Source: Derxia lacustris (GTDB lineage: Bacteria > Pseudomonadota > Gammaproteobacteria > Burkholderiales > Burkholderiaceae_E). From it: a DNA stretch of 64,000 nt. The notes below the pieces were generated by a model. The model was not told where the DNA came from. It searched no databases and saw only the letters and a list, made by a program, of their open reading frames with translations. Made by a program: the position numbers and the translations under genes. Numbering within the stretch: position 1 is the first letter of the stretch; the number at the start of each line of letters is the position of its first letter. Positions 45,947 through 54,679 of the stretch are shown here, piece after piece. Where the stretch lies: positions 1 through 64,000 of the forward strand of contig NZ_MUHU01000006.1 in the NCBI RefSeq assembly GCF_002105195.1, written 5' to 3'.

Positions 45947-47923
45947 TCAGGGTTGCAGCGTGAAGCGGAAGGTGGTGCCGCCGCCGGCCGTGGCTTCGTG
46001 CCAGATGCGGCCACGGTGGAATTCGATGGCGGTGCGGCAGATGTTGAGGCCCATGCCCATGCCCTCGGCCTTGGTGGAGAAGAACGGCGTGAACAGCCGT
46101 TCGGCATCGGCCGGCGCGATGCCCGGGCCGTGATCGACCACCGCCAGCTCGATGCCCGCATCGCGCGGCTCGGCCGCGATTTCGAGCTTGCGGCGCGGTG
46201 CCGGCATCGGCGCCATCGCTTCCATCGCATTGCGCGCGAGGTTGAGCAGCACCTGCTCCAGCATCACCGGATCGGCGTCGATGGTGGGCAGCTCGGCGGC
46301 GATGCGGGTCTCGACCGCGATGCCAAGCTTGCGTGCCTGCATCTGCACCAGCGGCAGGGTCGCGTCGATCACTTCCTCGATGCGGCAGCGCGTCTTGGCC
46401 GGCTCGCGCCGGCGCACGAAGTCGTGCACCGAGCGAATGATCTGGCCGGCGCGCGCGGCCTGGCGCTGGATCTTTTCGAGCGTGCTGCGCAGGCTGAATT
46501 CACCGTCGCCCTCGTCCTCGGGCACGAGATTGAGGCAGCCGGTCGCATAGGCGGTGATCGCCGACAGCGGCTGGTTCAGCTCATGCGACAGCGTCGAGGC
46601 GACTTCGCCCATGGTCACGAGGCGCGCCGTGGCTTGCAGCTTTTCCTGCTGCTGGCGGCTCAGTTCTTCCACGCGGCGGCGCTCGGTGATGTCGTGCACC
46701 GAGCTCATCCAGCCGGTGCGGCGGCCGCGCGCATCGATCAGCGGCGCCTCGTGGATCAGCACATGCACGCGGCGGCCGTCGCGGTGCACGAACACGCTCT
46801 CGAACTCGCTCGCCGGCAGCGTGCCGTCGAGCACCTGGGCGAAGCGCGCGCGCGACACGCGGTCGCGCTCGGGGTCGTGATAGGGCATCGGCCAGCTGCG
46901 GCCGAGCAGTTCCTCGGGCGCATAGCCGACCATCTTGCAGAACGCCGGATTGACGTAGGTGACGCGGCCGGACAGGTCGCGCGCGCGCAGCCCGGTCATC
47001 AGCGAGTTGTCCATCGCCTGGCGGAAACTCAGCTGCTCGGACAGCCGCCGCTCCGCATCGGCGCGCCGGGTGTTGTCGCGCCACAGCAGCACCAGGCTGG
47101 CCAGCAGCGTGAGCGACAGCCCGACCACGCTGGCGCTCATCAGGCTCGGCAGCAGGCGCGGCGTGTCCTCGGTCGAATCGGTGACCAGGGTGAGCGCGAC
47201 GCCCGGCATCTCCAGCGGCGTCTGATGGCGGTAGTTGCCGCGCGCCGGCGAGGTGGCGCGGCGCACCGCGAGCGGATCGCCGAAGCTGTTGGCCAGCGCC
47301 ACCTCGTTGTTGCGCGCGAACCACCAGGGCACAACCTCCTGCAACAGCCCGTCGAGCGAGGCTTCGAGCACCAGCGTGCCTTCGCGCTTGCCCACCGCCG
47401 GCACCGCCAGCGTCAGCAGTTGCTGGCCGCCGATGTCGTTGGGGCCGGCGTAAAGCTCGCTGCCCCGGCGCCGCGCATAGGTGGAAAGCTCGGTCTCGAT
47501 GGCGCCGGCATCGAGCGCGCGAGTCTCCTCGATGGCGACTGCCTGGCCGTCGCCGTCGTAGAGCGCGATGCGCACCAGCTCATGATTGGTCGCCAGCATC
47601 GAGCGCGCCTTGGCGGCGAATTCGGTCGGCCCGACGCGGCCCTGGCGCCAGCCGGTGGCCAGCTCGCGCAGCGTTTCCTCGTGATGGCGCAGCTGGAACT
47701 CCAGGCTCTGCTTGACCCACAGCGTGTCGGCCACCTGCACCTCCATGCGGTGGCTGACCTCGCCGCGCCAGTTGAGCCAGAGCACGCCGGCCGCCGTCAC
47801 CAGCAGCAGCAGGCCGGCGAGCAGCGGCGGCAGCCAGTGACGCAGCCGCGAACCCGGCGCGCGCGCGGCGCTGGCACCGGTGGCGGGCAGCGGCGAAGCG
47901 GCAGGCGGCGCAGTGGTTGACAT
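45947..47923 (-). CDS. DctS/DctB-like membrane sensor histidine kinase
   Basis: The roughly 658-residue kinase has a short Pro/Ala tail, a membrane segment near residues 27-50, a periplasmic sensor of about 230 residues, and a second segment at about 290-315 (SASVVGLSLTLLASLVLLW). A PAS domain (NPAFCKMVGYAPEELLGRSW) and the HisKA/HATPase follow. The phosphorylated His is His447 in TLSHELNQPLSAI; the N box reads LNLARNAMEAM and G boxes DHGPGIAPADAERLF and GMGMGLNIC. An upstream frame to 48379 lacks coding character. Position and layout match DctS, which senses C4-dicarboxylates. Confidence 0.92.
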   Translation of the reverse strand: MSTTAPPAASPLPATGASAARAPGSRLRHWLPPLLAGLLLLVTAAGVLWLNWRGEVSHRMEVQVADTLWVKQSLEFQLRHHEETLRELATGWRQGRVGPTEFAAKARSMLATNHELVRIALYDGDGQAVAIEETRALDAGAIETELSTYARRRGSELYAGPNDIGGQQLLTLAVPAVGKREGTLVLEASLDGLLQEVVPWWFARNNEVALANSFGDPLAVRRATSPARGNYRHQTPLEMPGVALTLVTDSTEDTPRLLPSLMSASVVGLSLTLLASLVLLWRDNTRRADAERRLSEQLSFRQAMDNSLMTGLRARDLSGRVTYVNPAFCKMVGYAPEELLGRSWPMPYHDPERDRVSRARFAQVLDGTLPASEFESVFVHRDGRRVHVLIHEAPLIDARGRRTGWMSSVHDITERRRVEELSRQQQEKLQATARLVTMGEVASTLSHELNQPLSAITAYATGCLNLVPEDEGDGEFSLRSTLEKIQRQAARAGQIIRSVHDFVRRREPAKTRCRIEEVIDATLPLVQMQARKLGIAVETRIAAELPTIDADPVMLEQVLLNLARNAMEAMAPMPAPRRKLEIAAEPRDAGIELAVVDHGPGIAPADAERLFTPFFSTKAEGMGMGLNICRTAIEFHRGRIWHEATAGGGTTFRFTLQP

Positions 47924-48142
47924 GGCATTCGCAAGCAGGTCGGGCCGGCGATGATGCCGCAGCCGCGCGCCGTCCGCCGGCCGAGGGTTCCCGGCATTGT
48001 GGAAAGCCGTCAGTCGTCTGAAACCTGGTTGCAAGGCATATTCGGCCCACCCCGCGCGGGCGCGTCCGCCCGACGCGCGGATCAATTCAAACAAACCAGA
48101 TGACGGCACGACTGCCGCCAGCGCATCCCCAGAGGAGACAAC
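47924..48142. promoter_or_regulatory. Divergent control region between the kinase gene and dctP
   Basis: The 219 bp separates the minus-strand kinase/regulator genes from plus-strand dctPQM, so it must hold both promoters and any regulator site. AGAGGAGAC (48130-48138) is the dctP ribosome-binding site. I found no sigma54 (GG-N10-GC) match and no convincing sigma70 pair. Confidence 0.45.
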
Positions 48143-49144
48143 ATGCGCTTCCTGAAACCCCTCGGTTTCGTCCTTGCCCTGTGCCTTGCCGGCGTGGCTC
48201 ACGCCCAGGCGCCCATCGTCATCAAGTTCAGCCATGTGGTCGCGCCCGACACGCCCAAGGGCCGCGCCGCCGACTACTTCAAGAAGCTGGCCGAGGAAAA
48301 GACCAAGGGCCGCGTCAAGGTCGAGGTCTATCCGAACTCGCAGCTGTACAAGGACAAGGAAGAGCTGGAAGCGCTGCAACTCGGCTCGGTGCAGATGCTA
48401 GCGCCGTCGCTGGCCAAGTTCGGCCCGCTCGGCGTGAAGGAGTTCGAGGTCTTCGACGTGCCCTATATCTTCCCGAACAAGCAGGTGCTGCAGGCGGTGC
48501 AGGACGGGCCGATCGGCCAGGGCCTGTTCAAGAAGCTGGAGAGCAAGGGCATTACCGGCCTCGGCTACTGGGACAACGGCTTCAAGATCATCAGCGCCAA
48601 CAAGCCGCTGCTGGTGCCCGCCGACGTGAAGGGCCAGAAGCTGCGCATCCAGAGCAGCAAGGTGCTCGATGCGCAGATGCGCGCGCTCGGCGCCATCCCG
48701 CAGGTGATGGCCTTCAGCGAGGTGTATCAGGCGCTGCAAACCGGCGTGGTCGACGGCACCGAGAACCCGCCGTCGAACATGTACACGCAGAAGATGCACG
48801 AGGTGCAGAAGTACGCGACCGACACCTATCACGGCTATCTGGGCTACGCGGTCATCGTCAACAAGAAGTTCTGGGACGACCTGCCGGCCGACGTGCGCAA
48901 GGAGCTGGAAGCGGCCATGAAGGAATCGACCCGCTACGCCAACGCCATCGCGCAGCAGGACAACGACGCCGCGCTCGCCGCCATCGAGAAGTCGGGCAAG
49001 ACCCAGGTGACGCACCTGACCGACGCCCAGCGCAAGGTCTGGCGTACCGCGCTGCTGCCGGTGCAGAAGGATGTGGAAAGCCGCGTCGGCGCCGACCTCA
49101 TCAAGGCGATCAACGCCGAGGCCGCCAACCTCGGCGCCAAGTAA
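48143..49144 (+). CDS. dctP: TRAP transporter substrate-binding protein DctP
   Basis: The 333-residue periplasmic receptor has a signal peptide MRFLKPLGFVLALCLAGVAHA. Ligand-pocket hallmarks are IKFSHVVAPDTPKGRAA, KVEVYPNSQLYKDKEE, LRIQSSKVLDAQMRALGA with the conserved Arg, and VVDGTENPPSNMYTQ. It hands the substrate, usually a C4-dicarboxylate, to DctQM. Confidence 0.96.
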   Translation: MRFLKPLGFVLALCLAGVAHAQAPIVIKFSHVVAPDTPKGRAADYFKKLAEEKTKGRVKVEVYPNSQLYKDKEELEALQLGSVQMLAPSLAKFGPLGVKEFEVFDVPYIFPNKQVLQAVQDGPIGQGLFKKLESKGITGLGYWDNGFKIISANKPLLVPADVKGQKLRIQSSKVLDAQMRALGAIPQVMAFSEVYQALQTGVVDGTENPPSNMYTQKMHEVQKYATDTYHGYLGYAVIVNKKFWDDLPADVRKELEAAMKESTRYANAIAQQDNDAALAAIEKSGKTQVTHLTDAQRKVWRTALLPVQKDVESRVGADLIKAINAEAANLGAK

Positions 49145-49176
49145 GCCAGCGCAGCCACCGGTCGGGGAACGCACGC

Positions 49177-49797
49177 ATGGTGCTCAAACTCCTGGACCGG
49201 CTCGAAGAGACGATCATCGCGACGCTCATGGCGCTCGCGACGCTCGTCATCTTCGTGGCCGTGGTCCATCGCTACCTGTCCACCGTCGAGCTGACGCAGG
49301 ACTTCATGCTCGGCATCAACCTGAGCTGGGCGCAGGAACTCTGCATCTACATGTTCGTGTGGATGGCCAAGTTCGGCGCCGCCTACGGCGTGCGCACCGG
49401 CATCCATGTGGGCGTGGACGTGATCATCAACCGCCTGCCGCCCGGGCAGCGCAAGGTGATGGTCGTGGTCGGGCTTCTCGCCGGCGCGCTGTTCACCGGC
49501 ATCGTCGGCACGCTCGGCGCCAATTTCGTGCATCACATGGCGCAGACCGATCAGGTCTCGGCCGACATGGAAATCCCGATGTGGTGGGTCTACATGGCCA
49601 TCCCGCTCGGCTCCTATCTCATGTGCTTCCGCTTCCTGCAGGTGACGCTGGCCTTCGTGCGCACCGGCGAGTTGCCGCATCACGATCATTCGCATGTGGA
49701 AGGCATCGACGAACACGGCGCGGTCGCGTCGCCGATGGGCGCCGAGATTCCCGGCATCGACGAGGCGCTCGACGCGCGCAAGGGAGGCCGTTCATGA
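49177..49797 (+). CDS. dctQ: TRAP transporter small membrane subunit DctQ
   Basis: The 206-residue four-segment membrane protein starts MVLKLLDRLEETIIATLMALA. It contains SWAQELCIYMFVWMAKFGAAYGVRTGIHVGVD, typical of DctQ, and has a His/Asp-rich cytoplasmic tail (HHDHSHVEGIDEHG) that could bind metal but may be spacer. The frame starting at 48100 overlaps dctP in another frame and is not used. The stop overlaps dctM by 4 bp. Confidence 0.94.
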   Translation: MVLKLLDRLEETIIATLMALATLVIFVAVVHRYLSTVELTQDFMLGINLSWAQELCIYMFVWMAKFGAAYGVRTGIHVGVDVIINRLPPGQRKVMVVVGLLAGALFTGIVGTLGANFVHHMAQTDQVSADMEIPMWWVYMAIPLGSYLMCFRFLQVTLAFVRTGELPHHDHSHVEGIDEHGAVASPMGAEIPGIDEALDARKGGRS

Positions 49798-51074
49798 GCG
49801 CGCTTATCATCTTCGTGCTGCTCATCGTGCTGATGCTGACCGGCATGCCGATCAGCATTTCGCTCGGCCTGACGGTGCTGACCTTCCTGTTCACGATGAC
49901 CAACGTGCCGATCGAGTCGGTCGCGCTCAAGCTGTTCACGGGCATCGAGAAGTTCGAAATCATGGCGATTCCGTTCTTCATCCTGGCCGGCAACTTCCTG
50001 ACCCACGGCGGGGTGGCCAAGCGGATGATCGCCTTCGCCTCGTCGATGGTCGGGCACTGGCACGGCGGGCTGGCGCTGGCCGGCGTGCTGGGCTGCGCGC
50101 TGTTCGCGGCGGTGTCCGGCTCCAGCCCGGCGACGGTGGTGGCCATCGGCTCCATCGTGCTGCCGGCGATGGTGAAGCAGGGTTATCCCAATCGCTTCGG
50201 CGCCGGCGTCATCACCACCTCGGGCGCGCTCGGCATCCTGATTCCGCCGTCGATCGTGATGGTCATGTACTCGGTGTCGACCAATACCTCGGTCGGCGCG
50301 CTGTTCATGGCCGGCGTGATTCCGGGGCTGCTGCTGGCGCTCACGCTCGGGCTCGTTACTTGGTATCTCGCGTGGAAGAACAACTACCCGCGCATGCAGA
50401 AGGCGACGTGGATGCAGCGGCTCAAGGCGCTGAAGGAATCGGCCTGGGGCCTGTTCCTGATCGTGGTGGTGATCGGCGGCATCTACAGCGGCAAGTTCAC
50501 GCCCACCGAGGCGGCAGCGATGGCGGCGGTGTATGCCTTCTTCATCGCGGTGTTCGTCTACAAGGACATCGGCTTCAAGCAGATCCCCAAGGTGCTGCTC
50601 GACTCGGCCAGCATGTCGGCGATGCTGCTGTACATCATCACCAACGCGGTGCTGTTCAGCTTTCTCATGACCAGCGAGGGCATTCCGCAGTCGATGGCCG
50701 ACTGGATGATTGCCCAGGGCTTCGGGCCGATCGTCTTCCTGCTGGTGGTGAACATCCTGCTGCTGATGGCCGGCAATGTGATGGAGCCGAGTTCCATCGT
50801 GCTGATCATGGCGCCGATCCTGTTCCCGGTCGCCATGAAGCTCGGCATCGATCCGGTCCACTTCGGCATCCTGATCGTGGTGAACATGGAAGTGGGCATG
50901 TGCCATCCGCCGGTCGGACTCAACCTTTACGTGGCCTCGGGCATCACCCGCATGGGCATTTCCGAGCTGACCGTGGCCGTGATGCCGTGGCTGATCGCGA
51001 TGGTGGGCTTCCTGCTCGTCATCACCTATGTGCCGCAGGTCACGCTGTTCCTGCCGAGACTGCTCGGTTTCTAG
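49794..51074 (+). CDS. dctM: TRAP transporter large permease subunit DctM
   Basis: The 426-residue permease has about 12 membrane segments. It contains IPFFILAGNFLTHGGVAKRM, CALFAAVSGSSPATVVAIGSIVLPAM, ITTSGALGILIPPSIVMVMY, and GMCHPPVGLNLYVASGIT. The protein imports substrate with Na+ coupling. The ATG at 49794 overlaps the dctQ stop (ATGA); GGGAGG precedes it. Confidence 0.96.
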   Translation: MSALIIFVLLIVLMLTGMPISISLGLTVLTFLFTMTNVPIESVALKLFTGIEKFEIMAIPFFILAGNFLTHGGVAKRMIAFASSMVGHWHGGLALAGVLGCALFAAVSGSSPATVVAIGSIVLPAMVKQGYPNRFGAGVITTSGALGILIPPSIVMVMYSVSTNTSVGALFMAGVIPGLLLALTLGLVTWYLAWKNNYPRMQKATWMQRLKALKESAWGLFLIVVVIGGIYSGKFTPTEAAAMAAVYAFFIAVFVYKDIGFKQIPKVLLDSASMSAMLLYIITNAVLFSFLMTSEGIPQSMADWMIAQGFGPIVFLLVVNILLLMAGNVMEPSSIVLIMAPILFPVAMKLGIDPVHFGILIVVNMEVGMCHPPVGLNLYVASGITRMGISELTVAVMPWLIAMVGFLLVITYVPQVTLFLPRLLGF

Positions 51075-51081
51075 TGCCCTG

Positions 51082-51115
51082 GTCGCTCTGCCAGTGTTTG
51101 GCAAGGTGGAGCGAC
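51082..51115 (+). promoter_or_regulatory. Two-part stem-loop between dctM and maeB
   Basis: GTCGCTC (51082-51088) and TGCCA (51089-51093), loop GTGTT, TGGCA (51099-51103), a 5-base bulge AGGTG, and GAGCGAC (51109-51115) form 12 perfect base pairs in two helices. The structure starts 8 bp after the dctM stop and is followed by TAGAAT rather than a T-run. It could be a processing or pausing hairpin that separates dctPQM from maeB. TAGAAT (51116-51121) could also be a -10 box for maeB. Confidence 0.55.
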
Positions 51116-51160
51116 TAGAATCGGCACCCCCCGGATTCCTAACACGAGACTTACATCGCC

Positions 51161-53482
51161 ATGTCAGAGACCGATAATTCCAAACAGGCTGCGGACCCAT
51201 CCAAGAAGGAGCTGCTGCGCAAGGCGGCACTCGAGTACCACGAGTTCCCGACGCCCGGGAAGATCGCGATCAGCTCCACCAAGGTGGTGGCCAACCAGCG
51301 CGATCTGGCACTTGCGTACTCGCCCGGCGTGGCCTTCGCCTGCGAGGAGATCGTCGAGGACCCGGCCAATGCGGTGCGCTACACGGCGCGCGGCAATCTG
51401 GTCGGCGTCATCACCAACGGCACGGCGGTGCTGGGCCTCGGCCCCATCGGCCCGCTCGCGGCCAAGCCGGTGATGGAAGGCAAGGCGGTGCTGTTCAAGA
51501 AGTTCGCCAACATCGACGTGTTCGACATCGAGATCGACGAGCGCGACCCCGACAAGCTGGTCGAGATCATCGCCGCGCTCGAACCGACCTTCGGCGGCAT
51601 CAACCTCGAAGACATCAAGGCGCCCGACTGCTTCGTGGTCGAACGCAAGCTGCGCGAGCGCATGAAGATTCCGGTCTTCCATGACGACCAGCACGGCACT
51701 GCCATCGTCGTGGGCGCCGGCATCCTCAACGCGCTCAAGGTCATCGGCAAGAAGATCGACGAAGTGCGCATCGTCACCTCGGGCGCGGGCGCGGCGGCAC
51801 TGGCCTGCGTCGACCTGCTCGTGGACCTGGGCGTGCCCATCGGCAACATCTGGCTGACCGACCTGGCCGGCGCCGTGTACCAGGGCCGCACCGAGCTCAT
51901 GGACCCGGACAAGGCGCGCTTTGCCCAGCCGACGCAGCTGCGCACGCTGGCCGAGGTGATTCAGGGTGCCGACGTGTTCCTGGGCCTGTCGGCCGCTGGC
52001 GTGCTCAAGCCGGAAATGGTCGCGACGATGGCGGCCCAGCCGATCATCTTTGCGCTGGCCAATCCCACGCCCGAAATCCTCCCCGAGGAAATCAAGGCGG
52101 TGCGCGACGACGCGCTGATCGCCACCGGCCGCACCGACTATCCCAATCAGGTCAACAACGTTCTCTGCTTCCCGTTCATCTTCCGCGGCGCGCTCGACTC
52201 GGGCGCCACCACGGTGACGCGCGAGATGGAGATCGCCGCCGTCGAGGCCGTGGCCCAGCTGGCCCAGCAGGAAGCCAGCGACGTGGTCGCCAGCGCCTAC
52301 GGCGTCGAGAACATGAGCTTCGGCCCGGAATACCTGATTCCCAAGCCCTTCGACCCGCGCCTCATCACCACCATCGCGCCGGCCGTGGCGCGCGCCGCCG
52401 CAGCCTCGGGCGTGGCGACGCGGCCGATCGCCGACTACGAGGCCTATACCGCCCAGCTCCAGCAGTTCGTCTATCACTCGGGCGCGCTGATGCGGCCGCT
52501 GTTCTCGGCCGCCAAGAAGCTGCCGGTCAAGAGCAAGCGCGTGGTCTATGCCGAGGCCGAGGAAGAGAGCGTGCTGCGCGCGGTGCAGGTCATCGTCGAT
52601 GAGCGCATCGCCCAGCCGATCCTGATCGGCCGGCCGGCGGTCATCAAGCAGCGCATCGAGCGCTTCGGTCTGCGTCTGCGGCCCGAGATCGACTTCGAAC
52701 TCATCAATCCCGAGTACGACGAGCGCTACCGCGACTACTGGCAGACCTATCACCGCATGACCGAGCGCAAGGGCATCACCGAGCACTACGCCAAGCTCGA
52801 AATGCGCCGCCGCCACACGCTGATCGGCAGCATGCTGATCCACAAGGGCTCGGCCGATGCGCTGATCTGCGGCACCTACGGCAGCTTCGATCTGCATCTC
52901 AAGTACATCGACCAGGTCATCGGCAAGCGCCCCGGCGCCACCGTGTACGCGGCGATGAACGGCCTGTTGCTGCCGAATCGCACGGTGTTCCTGGTCGACA
53001 CGCATGTGAACGTCGATCCGACCGCCGAGCAGCTGGCCGAGATCACGATCATGGCGGCCGAGGAAATGAAGCGCCTGGGCGTCACGCCGAAGGCGGCGCT
53101 GCTGTCGCACAGCAATTTCGGCACGCACAACAACGCGTCGGCCGAGAAGGTGCGCCGCGCGCTGGCCATCGTGCGCGATCAGGCACCGTGGATCGAGATC
53201 GACGGCGAGATGCACGGCGACTGCGCCATCGACGAAGGCGTGCGCAAGCTCATCATGCCCAACTCGACTCTGAGCGGCGAAGCCAACCTGCTGGTGCTGC
53301 CCAACCTCGACGCGGCCAACATCGCCTACAACCTGCTCAAGACGGCGGCCGGCAACAACGTGGCGATCGGCCCGGTGCTGCTCGGTGCCGCGCGCCCGGT
53401 GCATGTGCTGACGCCGAGCGCGACGGTGCGGCGCGTGGTCAACATGACGGCGCTGGCCGTGGTGGACGCCGCCAGGCGCTAA
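51161..53482 (+). CDS. maeB: NADP-dependent malic enzyme with phosphotransacetylase-like domain
   Basis: The 773-residue protein has an N-terminal malic domain with [29 protein letters not shown] (metal-binding Asp) and a Rossmann part near [18 protein letters not shown]. An approximately 330-residue C-terminal PTA_PTB-like domain ([21 protein letters not shown]) is typical of MaeB and is regulatory rather than catalytic. It converts malate to pyruvate and CO2 and yields NADPH. Position right after dctPQM suits disposal of imported dicarboxylates. Confidence 0.95.
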   Translation: MSETDNSKQAADPSKKELLRKAALEYHEFPTPGKIAISSTKVVANQRDLALAYSPGVAFACEEIVEDPANAVRYTARGNLVGVITNGTAVLGLGPIGPLAAKPVMEGKAVLFKKFANIDVFDIEIDERDPDKLVEIIAALEPTFGGINLEDIKAPDCFVVERKLRERMKIPVFHDDQHGTAIVVGAGILNALKVIGKKIDEVRIVTSGAGAAALACVDLLVDLGVPIGNIWLTDLAGAVYQGRTELMDPDKARFAQPTQLRTLAEVIQGADVFLGLSAAGVLKPEMVATMAAQPIIFALANPTPEILPEEIKAVRDDALIATGRTDYPNQVNNVLCFPFIFRGALDSGATTVTREMEIAAVEAVAQLAQQEASDVVASAYGVENMSFGPEYLIPKPFDPRLITTIAPAVARAAAASGVATRPIADYEAYTAQLQQFVYHSGALMRPLFSAAKKLPVKSKRVVYAEAEEESVLRAVQVIVDERIAQPILIGRPAVIKQRIERFGLRLRPEIDFELINPEYDERYRDYWQTYHRMTERKGITEHYAKLEMRRRHTLIGSMLIHKGSADALICGTYGSFDLHLKYIDQVIGKRPGATVYAAMNGLLLPNRTVFLVDTHVNVDPTAEQLAEITIMAAEEMKRLGVTPKAALLSHSNFGTHNNASAEKVRRALAIVRDQAPWIEIDGEMHGDCAIDEGVRKLIMPNSTLSGEANLLVLPNLDAANIAYNLLKTAAGNNVAIGPVLLGAARPVHVLTPSATVRRVVNMTALAVVDAARR

Positions 53483-53511
53483 ACCCACCCGACCCCGCCG
53501 GGTCGTGCCCG

Positions 53512-53547
53512 AAAGCCGTGTGCGCCGTGAGGCGGCACGGCTTTTTT
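53512..53547 (+). terminator. Rho-independent terminator of maeB
   Basis: AAAGCCGTG with inner TGCGCC, GTGA loop, GGCGG then CACGGCTTTTTT make a long stem with a T-run, 30 bp after the maeB stop. Confidence 0.92.
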
Positions 53548-53563
53548 CATGGCGCTACGACGC

Positions 53564-54265
53564 TCAGGGCGTGTTGGCGAAGGCCTTGGCGCGCTCGATC
53601 TCCGAGCTGCCGACCGCGCTGACGCGGGCCGGCGGGCGTTCGGCGGCGGGCGCCGGCACGGCGACCGGCGTGTCGCCGGCGCGGCGTTCGTGCGTACCGG
53701 CGCCAGCGTGCTCGGGCCCATGCGCGGCGGCGCCGGAATAGCCGGCCGAATTCGCCGGCGCGTTGTTGCCGCGTCCGCGCATCTCGCTGCGCGGTTCGCG
53801 CTCGACGTCGCGCGTGGCCAGCTTCATCGAGGCATCGTCGCGCGCCAGGTCGGCGGCCTGACCGCTGCGCGGACGCTTGCTGCGCGGCTTGCGCTCGTCT
53901 TCGGCCGGCGCGGGTTCGGGGGCGGGCTCGGGCGCGGCGGCGGTGGCGGGCTGCGGCGGCGTGGCCGGCTTGGGTGGTTCGCGCGGCACGACCGGCGCCA
54001 CGACCTCGATCTTGTTCTTGGTCATGTAGTCGTTCATGTCGCGCCAGCCGTCGAAGATCGCGGCCTTGTTGGCCTTGGCATTGAGCGTGAAGCAGTCCTC
54101 GATGGCGCGCCCGGCATGGCGGCAGGCCGAGCCGATCGCCTTGCCCTCGGCTTCGGCATCGGCCTTGCTGGTGGCGCCGGGCAGCAGGCCGTCGAGCTTG
54201 TCGCAGCCGGGCAGGAAGAGCGTGAGCGCAAGCGCGCTGGCGAGGAGATGACGACGTGGACGCAT
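53564..54265 (-). CDS. Putative lipoprotein, Pro/Ala-rich and charged
   Basis: The 233-residue protein has a signal peptide with lipobox LFLPGC (Cys21). The folded part is short: residues about 35-85 contain two Cys (SACRHAGRAIEDCFTLNAKANK) and GWRDMNDYMTKNKIE. A long disordered Pro/Ala/Glu-rich and Arg/Lys-rich tail follows. No known family was recognised. A 9-residue longer TTG start is possible. It is the last gene of the minus-strand series before the protease operon. The low-complexity tail may span the periplasm or bind cell wall. Confidence 0.7.
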   Translation of the reverse strand: MRPRRHLLASALALTLFLPGCDKLDGLLPGATSKADAEAEGKAIGSACRHAGRAIEDCFTLNAKANKAAIFDGWRDMNDYMTKNKIEVVAPVVPREPPKPATPPQPATAAAPEPAPEPAPAEDERKPRSKRPRSGQAADLARDDASMKLATRDVEREPRSEMRGRGNNAPANSAGYSGAAAHGPEHAGAGTHERRAGDTPVAVPAPAAERPPARVSAVGSSEIERAKAFANTP

Positions 54266-54332
54266 GGAGGACAACCTTCGGGATCTGACCGGTTAACGGC
54301 CGTCCCACCATGCGACTTGAACCGGCAGCGGC

Positions 54333-54668
54333 TCAGCCGGCGCCGGATTGACCGGCCTTTTCCCACAAACCGGCCAGTGCGGCGGCGTCGGCATCGTCGG
54401 GGATGACGGTGCTGGCCGTCGCCTTGCGCGCACCGGCGGTGCTCAGCAGCTCGATGCGCCAGTAGAACCGGTCGCCCTGTCCGGGCGGCGTGGCCGGCTG
54501 GCTGGCCGCCAGACGCGCGCCGAGCCATGCGCGCAGCGTCGCCGGGCAGGCGTTGGCGGGAATCTCGCGCGGCGCCGCCAAACCGGGCAGCGCCGCAAAG
54601 CCGCCCTGGCGGCTGATCCGCAGTACCGCATCGGCGCCGATCTCGACGCCGGGCTTGTCGTTCGCCAT
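54333..54668 (-). CDS. Emfourin-like protease inhibitor
   Basis: The 111-residue protein lies 11 bp downstream of an M4 metalloprotease gene on the same strand, as emfourin does next to protealysin in Serratia. It has a small beta-rich pattern: DAVLRISRQGGFAALPG, DRFYWRIELLSTAGARK and TVIPDDADAAALAGLW. The family inhibits its neighbouring protease in a slow, tight way. Assignment rests on context and pattern; no inhibitory residue was identified. Confidence 0.8.
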   Translation of the reverse strand: MANDKPGVEIGADAVLRISRQGGFAALPGLAAPREIPANACPATLRAWLGARLAASQPATPPGQGDRFYWRIELLSTAGARKATASTVIPDDADAAALAGLWEKAGQSGAG

Positions 54669-54679
54669 CGCTTAGCTCC

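Noticed and set aside
47924-48142. Possible sigma54 site for dctPQM
   Set aside because: GG-N10-GC spacing was not met: the nearest candidates have 7 or 9 bases between the GG and GC elements.
51164-53488. 774-residue open frame on the minus strand opposite maeB
   Set aside because: It mirrors the maeB codons (third positions G/C), is rich in His, Arg, Asp and Gln without any domain, and maeB has full family motifs. It is a high-GC shadow frame.
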